Below, in pieces: positions 27,851 through 37,248 of a stretch of DNA of 64,000 nucleotides. The stretch's first letter is position 1. Each line of letters starts with the position of its first letter. The translations under genes were made by a program, and so were the position numbers. The notes below the pieces were generated by a model. That model was not told the DNA's origin. It saw only the letters and a list, made by a program, of their open reading frames with translations, and did not search any database. The stretch is from Cyanobium sp. FGCU52 (lineage in GTDB: Bacteria; Cyanobacteriota; Cyanobacteriia; PCC-6307; Cyanobiaceae). The stretch lies in assembly GCA_024958715.1 (NCBI GenBank), contig JANWUS010000058.1:1-64000 (forward strand), read 5' to 3'.

Positions 27851-30617
27851 GGCGGATCTCGGCGGCCACCACGTCGGCGCGGGGTGTGAGCGTGAAGCCG
27901 AGCTTGCTGCACACCCGCTGCATCGCCCGGTTCTCGTGGAGGATCTCGGCGGTGACCCGCTCGAGGCCCTCGTCGCGGCCGATCTGCAGCAGCAGCCCCA
28001 GCAGCCTGGTGCCCAGGCCCTGGTGCTGCCAGGGGTCGCTCACCAGCATCGAGAACTCGGCAGCGGCCTCGCCGTGCACGCGGCTGAGCCGCCCCACCGC
28101 CAGCACGCTGTGGCTGCCGCCTGAAGGGTCGCGCCGGTCCACCACCAGGGCCATCTCACGGTCGTAGTCGGTGAAGCAGATGCGCGTCAGCCGCTCGTGG
28201 GTGGTGCGGCTGCTGAGGGTCATCAGGTGGAAGTAGCGCAGGTACACGCTCTGCTCCGAGAGCGTGCGGTGGAACTCAACGAGCAGCGGCTCGTCCTCCG
28301 GCCGGATCGGCCGGATCGTCACCGGCGAGCCGTCGCGCAGCGTCCAGGGCTGGACGTACTGGCGCGGATAGGGGCGGATCGCCGGGCGCGGCGCCGGGCA
28401 GATCGCCCCCTCGCTGGCCTGCAGGCGGATGCGGGCATCCAGCGCCACCAGGCCGTGGTCGGCGCCGACGGGCGCCACCAGCAGCGGGTTGATGTCGAGC
28501 TCGAGGATCGCCGGCTGCTCCAGCACCAGCTGCGCCACCCGCACAAGCACCTGCTCCAGCTCCTCCAGGTCCACCCCGGCCCGGCCCCGCACCCCCAGCA
28601 GGGCCCTGTGGATGCGGGTGCGTTCCATCAGCCGCCGCGCCAGGGTGGTGTTCAGCGGCGGCAGGGCCACGGCGGTGTCGCGGTGCACCTCCACCAGCCG
28701 GCCACCGGCCCCGAACAGCAGCACGGGCCCGAACTGGGGATCCATGCTGCTGCCCACGATCAGCTCGTAGGCCTCCTCCAGATCGAGCATCGGCTGCACC
28801 GTCACCCCGCCGAAGGCGGCCTCGCCGTGGTCGCGGCGGATGCGGAGGGCCAGCTCCTCGAACGCCTCAGCCACCGCCTCGCCGTCGCGCAGGTTCAGCT
28901 GAACGCCCCCCACCTCGGTCTTGTGGGTGAGCGACGACGACAGCAGCTTCACCACCACCGGCCAGCCGATCGCCTCGGCCGCCGCCACCGCCTCCGCCGC
29001 CGTGAGGGCGATGCGCGTCTCCACCACCGGGATGCCGTAGGCGGCCAGCACCTCCTTGGCCTCCGCCTCGTTCAGCAGCTCCCGTCCCGCTTCGGCGGCG
29101 GCGCTGACGATGCCGCTCACCCGCTGCCGATCCGGTGGCGGGCCGTCCTCGCTCTCCGGCAGCAGGGAGGGGGTCTCGTACAGGGCCCGCAGGTTGTCGC
29201 CGTAGCGCCACAGGGCCTCGAACAGGGCGGCGGCCCGGTCCGGGTAGCGGGTGGTGGCGATGCCGGCCTCGTTGAGCAGCCGCTCGCCCTCATCCACCTC
29301 CGCTCCCCCCATCCAGCTGGCCAGAACGGGTTTGCGGCTTTCGGCCGCCAGGCTCACCAGCCGCTGGGCGGTGGCGGTGGGATCGGTCATCGCCTGGGGC
29401 GTGAGCACCACCAGCAGCCCGTCGCTCTGGGGGTCGGCCAGGGCGGCGGCGATCGCCTGGCCGTAGCGCTCCGGATCGGCGTCGCCGAGAATGTCGATCG
29501 GGTTGCCCCGGCTCCAGTGGGGCGGGAGCGTGGCCTCGAGGGCCTCCCGCGTGGACGCCGACAGTTCGGCCAGCTGCCCGCCGCTGCGCACCAGGGCGTC
29601 GGTGGCCAGCACCCCCGGCCCGCCGGCGTTGGTGAGGATCGCCAGCCGGGGGCCGGCAGGCCGACGCCGTTGCTTGCTGAGCACCTCGGCCAGGTCGAAC
29701 AGCTCCTCGATGCCCTCCACCCGCAGCACGCCGCAGCGGCGGAAGGCCGCATCCAGCACGTCGTCGCTGCCGGTCAGGGCGCCGGTGTGGGAGGCCGCGG
29801 CGCGGGCGGCCTCGGCGGTGCGGCCGGCCTTGATCACCACGATCGGTTTGGTGAGCGCCACCTCCCGGGCGGCGGAGAGGAACGAGCGGGCATCGCCGAT
29901 CGATTCCATGTACAGCACGATGCTGTGGGTGTCCGGGTCGTCCCCCAGCCAGGTGATCAGGTCGCCCCAGCCCACATCGAGCATCGAGCCGATCGAGGCG
30001 AAGGCGCTGAAGCCCACGTTCTCCCGCAGGCTCCAGTCGAGCACCGCGGTGCAGATCGCCCCCGACTGACTGAGGAAGCCCACGTGGCCGGGAAGGGCCA
30101 TGGCGCCCGCGAAGGTGGCGTTGAGCCCGAGCCGCGGGTTCATCAGCCCCAGGCAGTTCGGACCCAGCAGCCGCAGACGGCTGCGGCGCAGGGTGTCGCG
30201 GAGGCGTGCCTCCAGGGCCAGCCCCTCGGCCCCCACCTCGCGGAAACCGGCGGAGAGCACGATCGCCGAGCGCACGCCGGCGGCGGCGCACTCCTCGATC
30301 AGATCCGGCACGGTGGCGGCCGGCGTGGCGATCACCGCCAGATCCACAGGCTCGGGGATGGCGCTCACCCCGGGGCAGGCTCGGATCCCCAGCACGCTGT
30401 GGTGGCGCGGGTTCACCGGGTAGACGGTGCCGCCGAAGGGCGAGCGGATCAGGTTCCAGAGCACCGTGCGGCCCACGCTCCCGTGCCGTTCGCTGGCCCC
30501 GATCACGGCGACGCTCGCCGGGGAGAACAGGGCGGCGAGCGGCTGGCGCTCGCTGCGCAGGATGTCGTAGGTGGGATCGGTGGCCGGGGCCGGCGGGGGC
30601 TTCGGCGCGGGATTCAT
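27843..30617 (-). CDS. Bifunctional acetate--CoA ligase (ADP-forming)-like / GNAT N-acetyltransferase
   Basis: [26 protein letters not shown], CoA-ligase core, ATP-grasp part [25 protein letters not shown]-terminal [30 protein letters not shown]. Confidence 0.88.
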   Translation of the reverse strand: MNPAPKPPPAPATDPTYDILRSERQPLAALFSPASVAVIGASERHGSVGRTVLWNLIRSPFGGTVYPVNPRHHSVLGIRACPGVSAIPEPVDLAVIATPAATVPDLIEECAAAGVRSAIVLSAGFREVGAEGLALEARLRDTLRRSRLRLLGPNCLGLMNPRLGLNATFAGAMALPGHVGFLSQSGAICTAVLDWSLRENVGFSAFASIGSMLDVGWGDLITWLGDDPDTHSIVLYMESIGDARSFLSAAREVALTKPIVVIKAGRTAEAARAAASHTGALTGSDDVLDAAFRRCGVLRVEGIEELFDLAEVLSKQRRRPAGPRLAILTNAGGPGVLATDALVRSGGQLAELSASTREALEATLPPHWSRGNPIDILGDADPERYGQAIAAALADPQSDGLLVVLTPQAMTDPTATAQRLVSLAAESRKPVLASWMGGAEVDEGERLLNEAGIATTRYPDRAAALFEALWRYGDNLRALYETPSLLPESEDGPPPDRQRVSGIVSAAAEAGRELLNEAEAKEVLAAYGIPVVETRIALTAAEAVAAAEAIGWPVVVKLLSSSLTHKTEVGGVQLNLRDGEAVAEAFEELALRIRRDHGEAAFGGVTVQPMLDLEEAYELIVGSSMDPQFGPVLLFGAGGRLVEVHRDTAVALPPLNTTLARRLMERTRIHRALLGVRGRAGVDLEELEQVLVRVAQLVLEQPAILELDINPLLVAPVGADHGLVALDARIRLQASEGAICPAPRPAIRPYPRQYVQPWTLRDGSPVTIRPIRPEDEPLLVEFHRTLSEQSVYLRYFHLMTLSSRTTHERLTRICFTDYDREMALVVDRRDPSGGSHSVLAVGRLSRVHGEAAAEFSMLVSDPWQHQGLGTRLLGLLLQIGRDEGLERVTAEILHENRAMQRVCSKLGFTLTPRADVVAAEIRLN

Positions 30618-30675
30618 CGGCTTCCGCCCCCCGGGGGCGGCCCATCGGCTCCCCCAGCTAAGCGACGGCCGGGCG

Positions 30676-31128
30676 TCAGCGCACCACCAACACCGGGCAG
30701 GGTGCCTGAACCAGCACCCGCTGGGTCTCGCTGCCCAGCAGCAGGCCCCCCAGCCCACGCCGGCCGTGGGAGGCCATCACGATCAGATCGCAGCCCAGAC
30801 GCTCCGCGGCCGCGAGGATCTCCCGGTGCGGCAGGTCGCCACTCACCTGCTCCCGTGCCGCCGGCACACCCGCGGCGTCGGCGGCGGCCACGGCCTCGTT
30901 GAGGATCCGCTCCGATTCCTGCCGCGCGGCGATCGCCAGCCGATCGATGGCGGCGGCATCGAGCATCTCCCCCATCCCCAGCACCGACACCGGCACCCGC
31001 GGTTGAACGTGCAGGAAGGTGACCCGGGCCCCGAGGGCGGCGGCCAGGCCCAGGGCCCTCTCCACCGCCTGGTCGGAGCGCTCCGAACCGTCGCTGGGCA
31101 CCAGCAGATGCTGGAAGGGTTGGGCCAT
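30676..31128 (-). CDS. Universal stress protein (UspA family)
   Basis: [26 protein letters not shown]...[37 protein letters not shown]. Confidence 0.9.
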   Translation of the reverse strand: MAQPFQHLLVPSDGSERSDQAVERALGLAAALGARVTFLHVQPRVPVSVLGMGEMLDAAAIDRLAIAARQESERILNEAVAAADAAGVPAAREQVSGDLPHREILAAAERLGCDLIVMASHGRRGLGGLLLGSETQRVLVQAPCPVLVVR

Positions 31129-31227
31129 GGCCGAACAGCGTGACGTCTCCAGCTTGGCCACGCTTCCGCGTCGGTGCTGCCGGTTCCGATCCGCGCCCGC
31201 CACCGCCCGGTGACCAGAATCGCCGCC

Positions 31228-32628
31228 ATGACCCTTTCCTCCTCTCCAGGCCTCGCCCCTGCACGGGCCGGCGATGCCGATGCGCCCGATGCCGCTTTCG
31301 CAGCCGAGACGGAGGACGACGGGGCCGAGGACTCCTGCTGGCGGCGCCACTGGTTTCCGGTGGCCTACCTGCGCGATCTCGACCGCCGCCGGCCCCAGCC
31401 GTTCACCCTGCTCGGCGAGGACCTGGTGCTGTGGTGGGACCGGCAGGGGGAGAGCTGGCAGGCCTTCAGCGATGTGTGCCCCCATCGCCTGGTTCCCCTC
31501 TCCCAGGGACGCATCAACGATGCGGGCGAACTCGAGTGCCCCTACCACGGCTGGACCTTCGCCGGCGATGGCCGCTGCACCGCCATCCCCCAGGCCGAGC
31601 CCGGCACCACACCCTCCGAGCGCCGCTCCCGCTGCCGTCGCCATGCCACGGCCCAGGCCCAGGGGCTGCTGTTCGTGTTCGCCGGCGAGCCCGAGGACGC
31701 GGCCGCCGTGGCCCTGCCCCTCGTGCCGGTGCTTGAGGAGGGGGACTGGCTGGTTCAGGACACCTTCCGGGATCTGCCGATGGATGCCCTCACCCTGCTG
31801 GAGAACGTGCTCGACGTGAGCCACGTTCCCTTCACCCACCACCGCACCGTGGGCCGGCGCGAGAACGCGAGCCCGGTGCAGGCCGAACTCACCGGCTTCG
31901 GTCCGGAGGGCTTCACGGCCGTCTGGCCGGAGGGCCCCCGCCGCGGCCGCCTCGGGTCGCAGTTCACCACTTTCCTGGCCCCGGGCCTGATGTGGCACGA
32001 CCTCACCGCCAAGGGCTTCGCCCGCATCCTCACCGTGGTGTATGCGGTGCCGATCCGCCGGGGCGAGTGCCGCCTGTTCGCCCGCTTCCCGTTCCGGTTC
32101 GAGTCGAAGCTGCCGGCGCTGCTGCTGCGCCTGCGGCCCCTGTGGCTGCAGCACATCGGCAATCACACCGTGCTCGAGGACGATCAGGTGTTCCTGCACT
32201 GGCAGGAGCGGGTGCTGGAACGGCGGGGCCGCAGCGGCTCCGCCGCCCGCGCCTTCCACCTGGCCACCACGGCGGATGTGTACGTGAAGGCCCTGCACGA
32301 CTGGGTGGTGGCCTACCAGGGGGACCCCTTCCCCGGCGAACCGCTGCCGCCCCGGCGCGAGCTCGCGGCGCTGATGGATCGCCACGACAGCCACACGCGC
32401 CACTGCCGGGCCTGCCGCGATGCCCTGGCCAGGATCCGCTTCTGGCGGCCCGCTCTGGCGGCGGTTCCCTGGCTGGCCCTGCTCGCCCTGCTGGTGTGGC
32501 CCGCTCCGGCGGTGCTGATCACCGTGCTCGCCGTGGCCCTGATCGCCGCCCTGGCCCACCGTCAGCTCGGCCGCTGGGAGCGTCAACTGCTCAGCGGCGA
32601 TGGCCATCCCCCCCGCAACCGCGACTGA
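31228..32628 (+). CDS. Rieske 2Fe-2S oxygenase, pheophorbide a oxygenase (PAO)/Tic55-like; approximate start
   Basis: Rieske CPHRLVPLSQGRI...CPYHGWTF, LLENVLDVSHVPFTHH, C-terminal HCRACRDAL (CxxC) and TM segments. Confidence 0.85.
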   Translation: MTLSSSPGLAPARAGDADAPDAAFAAETEDDGAEDSCWRRHWFPVAYLRDLDRRRPQPFTLLGEDLVLWWDRQGESWQAFSDVCPHRLVPLSQGRINDAGELECPYHGWTFAGDGRCTAIPQAEPGTTPSERRSRCRRHATAQAQGLLFVFAGEPEDAAAVALPLVPVLEEGDWLVQDTFRDLPMDALTLLENVLDVSHVPFTHHRTVGRRENASPVQAELTGFGPEGFTAVWPEGPRRGRLGSQFTTFLAPGLMWHDLTAKGFARILTVVYAVPIRRGECRLFARFPFRFESKLPALLLRLRPLWLQHIGNHTVLEDDQVFLHWQERVLERRGRSGSAARAFHLATTADVYVKALHDWVVAYQGDPFPGEPLPPRRELAALMDRHDSHTRHCRACRDALARIRFWRPALAAVPWLALLALLVWPAPAVLITVLAVALIAALAHRQLGRWERQLLSGDGHPPRNRD

Positions 32629-32638
32629 GGCCTGCGCC

Positions 32639-33304
32639 TCAGCCCGCCCGGCCCTGACCCTTCCACCCCGCCATATGGGAGGCGGCCCTGGAGGCCACCA
32701 GGGCCCGGGCCGCGGGCAGGGCCGGCTCGAGGCAGGAGGAGCTGAAGGGCGGCAGGGGGCGGCTGCGCAGCCAGGCTCCCCAGCGGAACTCGTGGAAGGG
32801 AATCAGGGGGGCCGGTTCGATCCGACCCTCCTTCTTCAGCTTCCATACCAGGCTGCGGTAGGGGTCATCCTGCAGGTCCGCCAGATGCGTCGGCAGGGCG
32901 GCCGGGGCCAGGGGCCCGAGTCCCCGGCCGTCGTACAGGTACAGCCAGCCGCGGCGCTCCAGTTCCGCCAGCACCACGTGCCGGTCGTCGCTCGCCACCT
33001 CGAGGGCCACGTAGCCCACCGCCATCGCCTGGGGGTCGAGTTCCACCAGTCCCCGCAGGCGGTGGTGGCGATCCACCATCCAGAGTTCACCGGCGGCGCT
33101 GCGCACCAGGGGTACGGGCTTGGTCTCCAGGTAGCGCAGCCGCTGCTCGGCGGATTCGCTGCTGAAATCCAGCTGCCGGCTCCTCACCTCGGCCAGCCCC
33201 ACGCACATCTGGGTGGGCTGCAGCCGGGCGATGGGCACCAGGAGGCGATCCCGGGAGGCATCGGGAGGCGGCAGGGGCTGATAGGGAGGAAGGCGCAGGC
33301 TCAT
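32639..33304 (-). CDS. ParB-like N-terminal domain (ParBc_2) protein
   Basis: LLVPIARLQPTQMCVGLAEVRSRQ...ELWMVDRHHRLRGLVEL; internal ATG 33304. Confidence 0.7.
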   Translation of the reverse strand: MSLRLPPYQPLPPPDASRDRLLVPIARLQPTQMCVGLAEVRSRQLDFSSESAEQRLRYLETKPVPLVRSAAGELWMVDRHHRLRGLVELDPQAMAVGYVALEVASDDRHVVLAELERRGWLYLYDGRGLGPLAPAALPTHLADLQDDPYRSLVWKLKKEGRIEPAPLIPFHEFRWGAWLRSRPLPPFSSSCLEPALPAARALVASRAASHMAGWKGQGRAG

Positions 33305-33412
33305 GGCGGCCCTGGCAAGAGCTCCATCCTCCCGCTTCCCGCCGCACCCCGTGGGCGCCGGCGCCGGGGGCCAGGCGAGGCGGCGATAGTGTCGCTCCAG
33401 CCCCGATCCCCC

Positions 33413-34600
33413 ATGCGCAGCGATTCCGGCACTCCGGCTTCCCTCGGAACCAGCGGCCCCGATGGACCCCTCGGCGTGCTCGTCTGCGGTCACGGCAGCC
33501 GCAACCGACTTGCGGTGGGCGAGTTCGCCTCCCTGGCCGATCAGCTCAGGCAGGTGCTGGCGCCGGTTCCTGTGGCCCATGGCTACCTGGAGTTCGCCCG
33601 GCCGATCCTGCGGGACGGCCTCGAGGACCTGCGCCGGCAGGGCGTGCGCCACGTGCTGGCGGTGCCCGCGATGCTGTTCGCCGCCGGCCACGCCAAGAAC
33701 GACATCCCCTCGGTGCTGAACACCTGGGCGGCGGAGACCGGCATCCGGGTGGACTACGGCCGCGAGCTCGGCGTGGATCGCCAGATGATCCAGGCCGCCG
33801 GGGCCCGGATCCGCGCCTGCCTCGAGCAGGCCGATGCGGCCGCTGCCGCGGAGGGGCGATCTCCGGTGCCGGCGCACCAGACGCTGCTGGTGGTGGTGGG
33901 CCGCGGCTCCTCCGATCCCGATGCCAACAGCAATGTGGCCAAGGTGACGCGCATGCTGGTGGAGGGCTTCGGCTTCGGCTGGGGGGAGACGGTGTACTCC
34001 GGCGTCACCTTCCCGCTGGTGGAGCCCGGCCTGCGCCAGGTGATGCGACTGGGCTACCGGCGGGTGGTGGTCTTCCCCTACTTCCTGTTCTCCGGTGTGC
34101 TCGTGAGCCGGATCCGCGAGCACAGCCAGCGGGTGGCGGCCGATCACCCGGAGGTGGAGTTCCTCGCGGCCGGCTACCTGGGGGACCATCCGCTCGTGCT
34201 GGCCACCTTTGCCGAGCGGGTGGAGGAGATCCTGCGCGGCGACACGGCGATGAACTGCTCCCTCTGCAAGTACCGGGCCCAGGTGCTGGGCTTCGAGCAG
34301 GAGGTGGGCGCCCCCCAGCGCAGCCACCACCACCACGTGGAGGGGCTGGTGGAAAGCTGCACGCTGTGCGAGGCGGAGTGCACCGGCGCCTGCCAGCCCG
34401 ATGGGGTGCCGCTGCCGCTGGGTGAGGCCCGCAGCGAGGCCCACGGCCATGGCCATGACCACCACGGGCACGGCCATGACCACCACAGCCACGCTCATGA
34501 CCACGACCACGACCATGGGCATGGCCATGAGCACCATCCGCCCTATCCCCACGCCGACCACCCCCTCGGGCCGCGCACCCTGCGCCGGGGAGATGGCTGA
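33413..34600 (+). CDS. cbiX: Sirohydrochlorin chelatase, CbiX-type, with Cys motifs and His-rich C-terminus
   Basis: GVLVCGHGSRNRLAVGEF, AVPAMLFAAGHAKNDIPS, MNCSLCKYRAQV; tail HGHGHDHHGHGHDHHSHAHDHDHDHGHGHEHH. Confidence 0.85.
   Translation: MRSDSGTPASLGTSGPDGPLGVLVCGHGSRNRLAVGEFASLADQLRQVLAPVPVAHGYLEFARPILRDGLEDLRRQGVRHVLAVPAMLFAAGHAKNDIPSVLNTWAAETGIRVDYGRELGVDRQMIQAAGARIRACLEQADAAAAAEGRSPVPAHQTLLVVVGRGSSDPDANSNVAKVTRMLVEGFGFGWGETVYSGVTFPLVEPGLRQVMRLGYRRVVVFPYFLFSGVLVSRIREHSQRVAADHPEVEFLAAGYLGDHPLVLATFAERVEEILRGDTAMNCSLCKYRAQVLGFEQEVGAPQRSHHHHVEGLVESCTLCEAECTGACQPDGVPLPLGEARSEAHGHGHDHHGHGHDHHSHAHDHDHDHGHGHEHHPPYPHADHPLGPRTLRRGDG
34441..34564 (+). repeat. Coding low-complexity repeat (His/Asp/Gly)
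   Basis: Repeated ccacggccatggccatgaccaccacggg-type units encoding HGHGHDHHGHGHDHHSHAHDHDHDHGHGHEHH. Confidence 0.85.
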
Positions 34601-34748
34601 AGGGATCTTGTCGAAAGACAACGCAACAGCAATCGGGAGAAAAACGGTGGCTCCCGAACCCCTCATGCGACTCATCCAGGGTTGGATCTCGCGAGACTCT
34701 GCCTGATCAGGTTTTCTGATCGGATCCCGGATTCCCCACGGAAATGAG

Positions 34749-34792
34749 GTTTTCCCCAGGTTGCGGCGGTGTTTTCCCCAGGTTGCGGCGGG
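34749..34792 (+). repeat. 22-bp tandem duplication in intergenic DNA
   Basis: GTTTTCCCCAGGTTGCGGCGGT (34749-34770) followed by GTTTTCCCCAGGTTGCGGCGGG (34771-34792), 21/22 identical. Confidence 0.9.
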
Positions 34793-34987
34793 ATCGGGTC
34801 ACGCGCTTCGTGCGTCTGGGGAAAGCGTCGGATTGCTCATTTCGCTCTTGACGGGATGCGTGCTGATGCATTTCCGCCGCAGACCGGGAGCGCTCAACCC
34901 CACAGCCTGCCGCTCCCACGGGCTGTCTCATCCCCAGGCCGCTGGACGCGCCGCGTCCCGACTCCCTTTGACGCCGGGGGATGGCCT

Positions 34988-35257
34988 GTGGCGTACTGGC
35001 ACCGCCAACGACATCCGCCGCCGTATCCCGTGGATCTGTTCCGTGACCCCACCCCCGTCGGGGAAAGCAGCATCAGCCTCGAGGCGGAGGTGCCCGAAGT
35101 GCTGTTCGAGGGGATGCGCGACTTCCTGCGGCTGCACCCCCAGTGGGATCAGTACAGCGTGATCACCTCCGCCCTGGCCGGGTTCCTGTTTCAGAACGGC
35201 TGCAGTGATCGGTCGGTGACCCAGCACTATCTCGACGGCCTGTTCCTGCAGCGTTGA
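34988..35257 (+). CDS. DUF2811 domain-containing protein (start uncertain)
   Basis: SSISLEAEVPEVLFEGMRDFLRLHPQWDQYSVITSALAGFLFQNGCSDRSVTQHYLDGLFLQR. Confidence 0.7.
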   Translation: MAYWHRQRHPPPYPVDLFRDPTPVGESSISLEAEVPEVLFEGMRDFLRLHPQWDQYSVITSALAGFLFQNGCSDRSVTQHYLDGLFLQR

Positions 35258-35286
35258 GGTTCCGGGGGCCAGGGGAACGCGGCATG

Positions 35287-35325
35287 AAAAAGGCGAGGGT
35301 GCCAACCCTCGCCCAGCGTTTTCTC
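35287..35325. terminator. Hairpin terminator between convergent genes, possibly bidirectional
   Basis: AAAAA-GGCGAGGGT-GCCA-ACCCTCGCC-cagcgTTTTC: 9-bp stem at 35292-35313 with an A tract on one side and a short T tract on the other. Confidence 0.7.
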
Positions 35326-35443
35326 CCTTGCCCGACCCATTGGGATAGGTCGCCCCGCCATTGTGCGGAGAGCCCCGGGGCCCAACTGTGGTCACCGACA
35401 CCAGCGGCCCGCTCCCGTGTTCAACTGCTGACCCCCGAGGCCA

Positions 35444-37135
35444 TCAGGCCAGGTGGGCCCTGTCCCGCGCCGCTGCGTCACAGGCCCGCCACGCCAGGGC
35501 CATCGAGGTGAGCGTGGGGCTCTGCCAGCCGGCGGAGGGCCAGCAGGCCCCGTCCACCACCAGCACGTTGGGGGCTCCCCAGCAGCGGTTCCAGGGATCC
35601 ACCACCCCCTGCTCCGCCCGGGCCGCCATCGCGGCCCCCCCCAGTTCATGGATGTAGTAGCCCGGCGGTGCGGCCTCGGGGCGGACCGCCACGGCCCGGC
35701 GCACCAGGGGTTCGATCAGCGGCAGCACGAACAGCTCCTCCACCGGCCGGATCCGTCCGCCGGCGGCGGCCACCACCGCCTCCATCCGCCGCTGCATGTG
35801 GTCCACCATCGCCCGTTCGTTCGCTCCCCAGCGGCATTCGATCCGCGGCACGGGCAGACCCCAGGCATCCAGCGCTTCCTCGGCCAGCGTCACCCTGTTG
35901 GCGGGATTGCGCTGAACCTCCCCATGGCCGATCAGGAACCCCACGGCCTCGCCGCGGTGGCGGCGCAGCACGGCAGGTGGATCGAAGCGCTGCATCGCCG
36001 TCCACAGGCCGTAGCCGCCGCGGAAGTTCACCGGCTCCCCACTCCCTTCGTGACCCCCTTCGCTGAGGTTCACCGTGTTGGGGATGAAGCAGCTGCCGGC
36101 TCCGGAGAGCTCCGCTGCCGCCGATGGGGGGGGCAGGCCGGGAATCGAGAAGAAGCGGCTGCTGGAGATGTGGTCCATCAGCCCGGTGCCGAGGCTGCCG
36201 GAGGGATCGATCAGACCGCCGCGGCGCCGGCCCTCGGTGGAGTGCAGCAGGATCCGCAAGGACTCGATTGTCGAGGCGCACAGCACCACCAGCGGCGCCG
36301 CCACGAACGAGCGGGCGCCGCTGCGGCCGTCCACCACCACCACTCCTTCGGCCCGGGAGGCGTCGGGGCTCAGGCGCAGGTGGCTGACGATGCACGCACT
36401 GCGCAGCCGCACCCGGCCGGTGGCCAGGGCCCGCGCCAGGGTGACGCCCTGGGCGCTGGAGGCCGGCCAGGGACGCTCCGGCGTGGGGCGGTGCAGGGCG
36501 AAGCCGCGGGAGTGGATCAGCGGCAGCCCAAGCTGCCTGTCGATCGCCCGCCGCAGGTGCTCCTCGCCAGGGGTGAAGGGAAGGGCGGGGTGGTACTCGC
36601 CGTCGGGCAGCTGGGCAAGGCCGTCGCGGTGGCCGTGCACCCCCAGCAGCTTCTCCAGCCGGCTGTACCAGGGCGCCAGGTCGCGGCTGTCGATCGGCCA
36701 GGCCGGTCCCCGGCCCTCCCCCTGGTCGGCCTGGAATTCATGGTCGGAGAGCCGCAGGGTGATCCCGCCCCAGGTAAGGCTGCGGCCGCCCACCTGGCGT
36801 CCGCGGGTCCAGAGAAACGGCGCGTCGTCCGGCGTGAGATAGGGGTTGAGCCGTTCGTCGACGAACAGCTCGGGATTGTTCTTCCAGTAGCCCGGGTGCT
36901 CCGCCTGAAGGCGGTGGCGGCCCCCGGCCAGATTGGCGACCCGCCGCAGGCTGTTGAGCGGTTCGCTGCCCAGGGCCTGCCGGGCACTGAGTTCGGGGCC
37001 CGCCTCCAGCACCAGCACCCGCAGCCCGGCCTCGCTCAGGGCCATCGCTGCCACGCCCCCCGTGGCGCCGGCGCCCACCACCACCGCATCGAAGCCGCCG
37101 CCGGCATCCGGCGCGATCGGGTCGGCGGCGGTCAT
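35444..37135 (-). CDS. GMC-family oxidoreductase (start approximate)
   Basis: DAVVVGAGATGGVAAMALSEAGLRVLVLEAG, RQVGGRSLTWGGITLRLSDHEF, HELGGAAMAA...VLVVDGACWPSAGWQSPTLTSMALAWRACD. Confidence 0.88.
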   Translation of the reverse strand: MTAADPIAPDAGGGFDAVVVGAGATGGVAAMALSEAGLRVLVLEAGPELSARQALGSEPLNSLRRVANLAGGRHRLQAEHPGYWKNNPELFVDERLNPYLTPDDAPFLWTRGRQVGGRSLTWGGITLRLSDHEFQADQGEGRGPAWPIDSRDLAPWYSRLEKLLGVHGHRDGLAQLPDGEYHPALPFTPGEEHLRRAIDRQLGLPLIHSRGFALHRPTPERPWPASSAQGVTLARALATGRVRLRSACIVSHLRLSPDASRAEGVVVVDGRSGARSFVAAPLVVLCASTIESLRILLHSTEGRRRGGLIDPSGSLGTGLMDHISSSRFFSIPGLPPPSAAAELSGAGSCFIPNTVNLSEGGHEGSGEPVNFRGGYGLWTAMQRFDPPAVLRRHRGEAVGFLIGHGEVQRNPANRVTLAEEALDAWGLPVPRIECRWGANERAMVDHMQRRMEAVVAAAGGRIRPVEELFVLPLIEPLVRRAVAVRPEAAPPGYYIHELGGAAMAARAEQGVVDPWNRCWGAPNVLVVDGACWPSAGWQSPTLTSMALAWRACDAAARDRAHLA

Positions 37136-37248
37136 GGCGGATCCCTCACCCAACGGCCGAGGATCGCATCCGGCCCGCCGGGCAGGGCCCCGCCTTCGTG
37201 GCGGTTCGGCGGTCCAGCTCTGGGCAGCACGGCGCCAATGACGCCACC

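Noticed and set aside
34441-34564. CAC/GAC repeat as a non-coding microsatellite
   Set aside because: It is in frame inside CbiX and encodes the His-rich tail.
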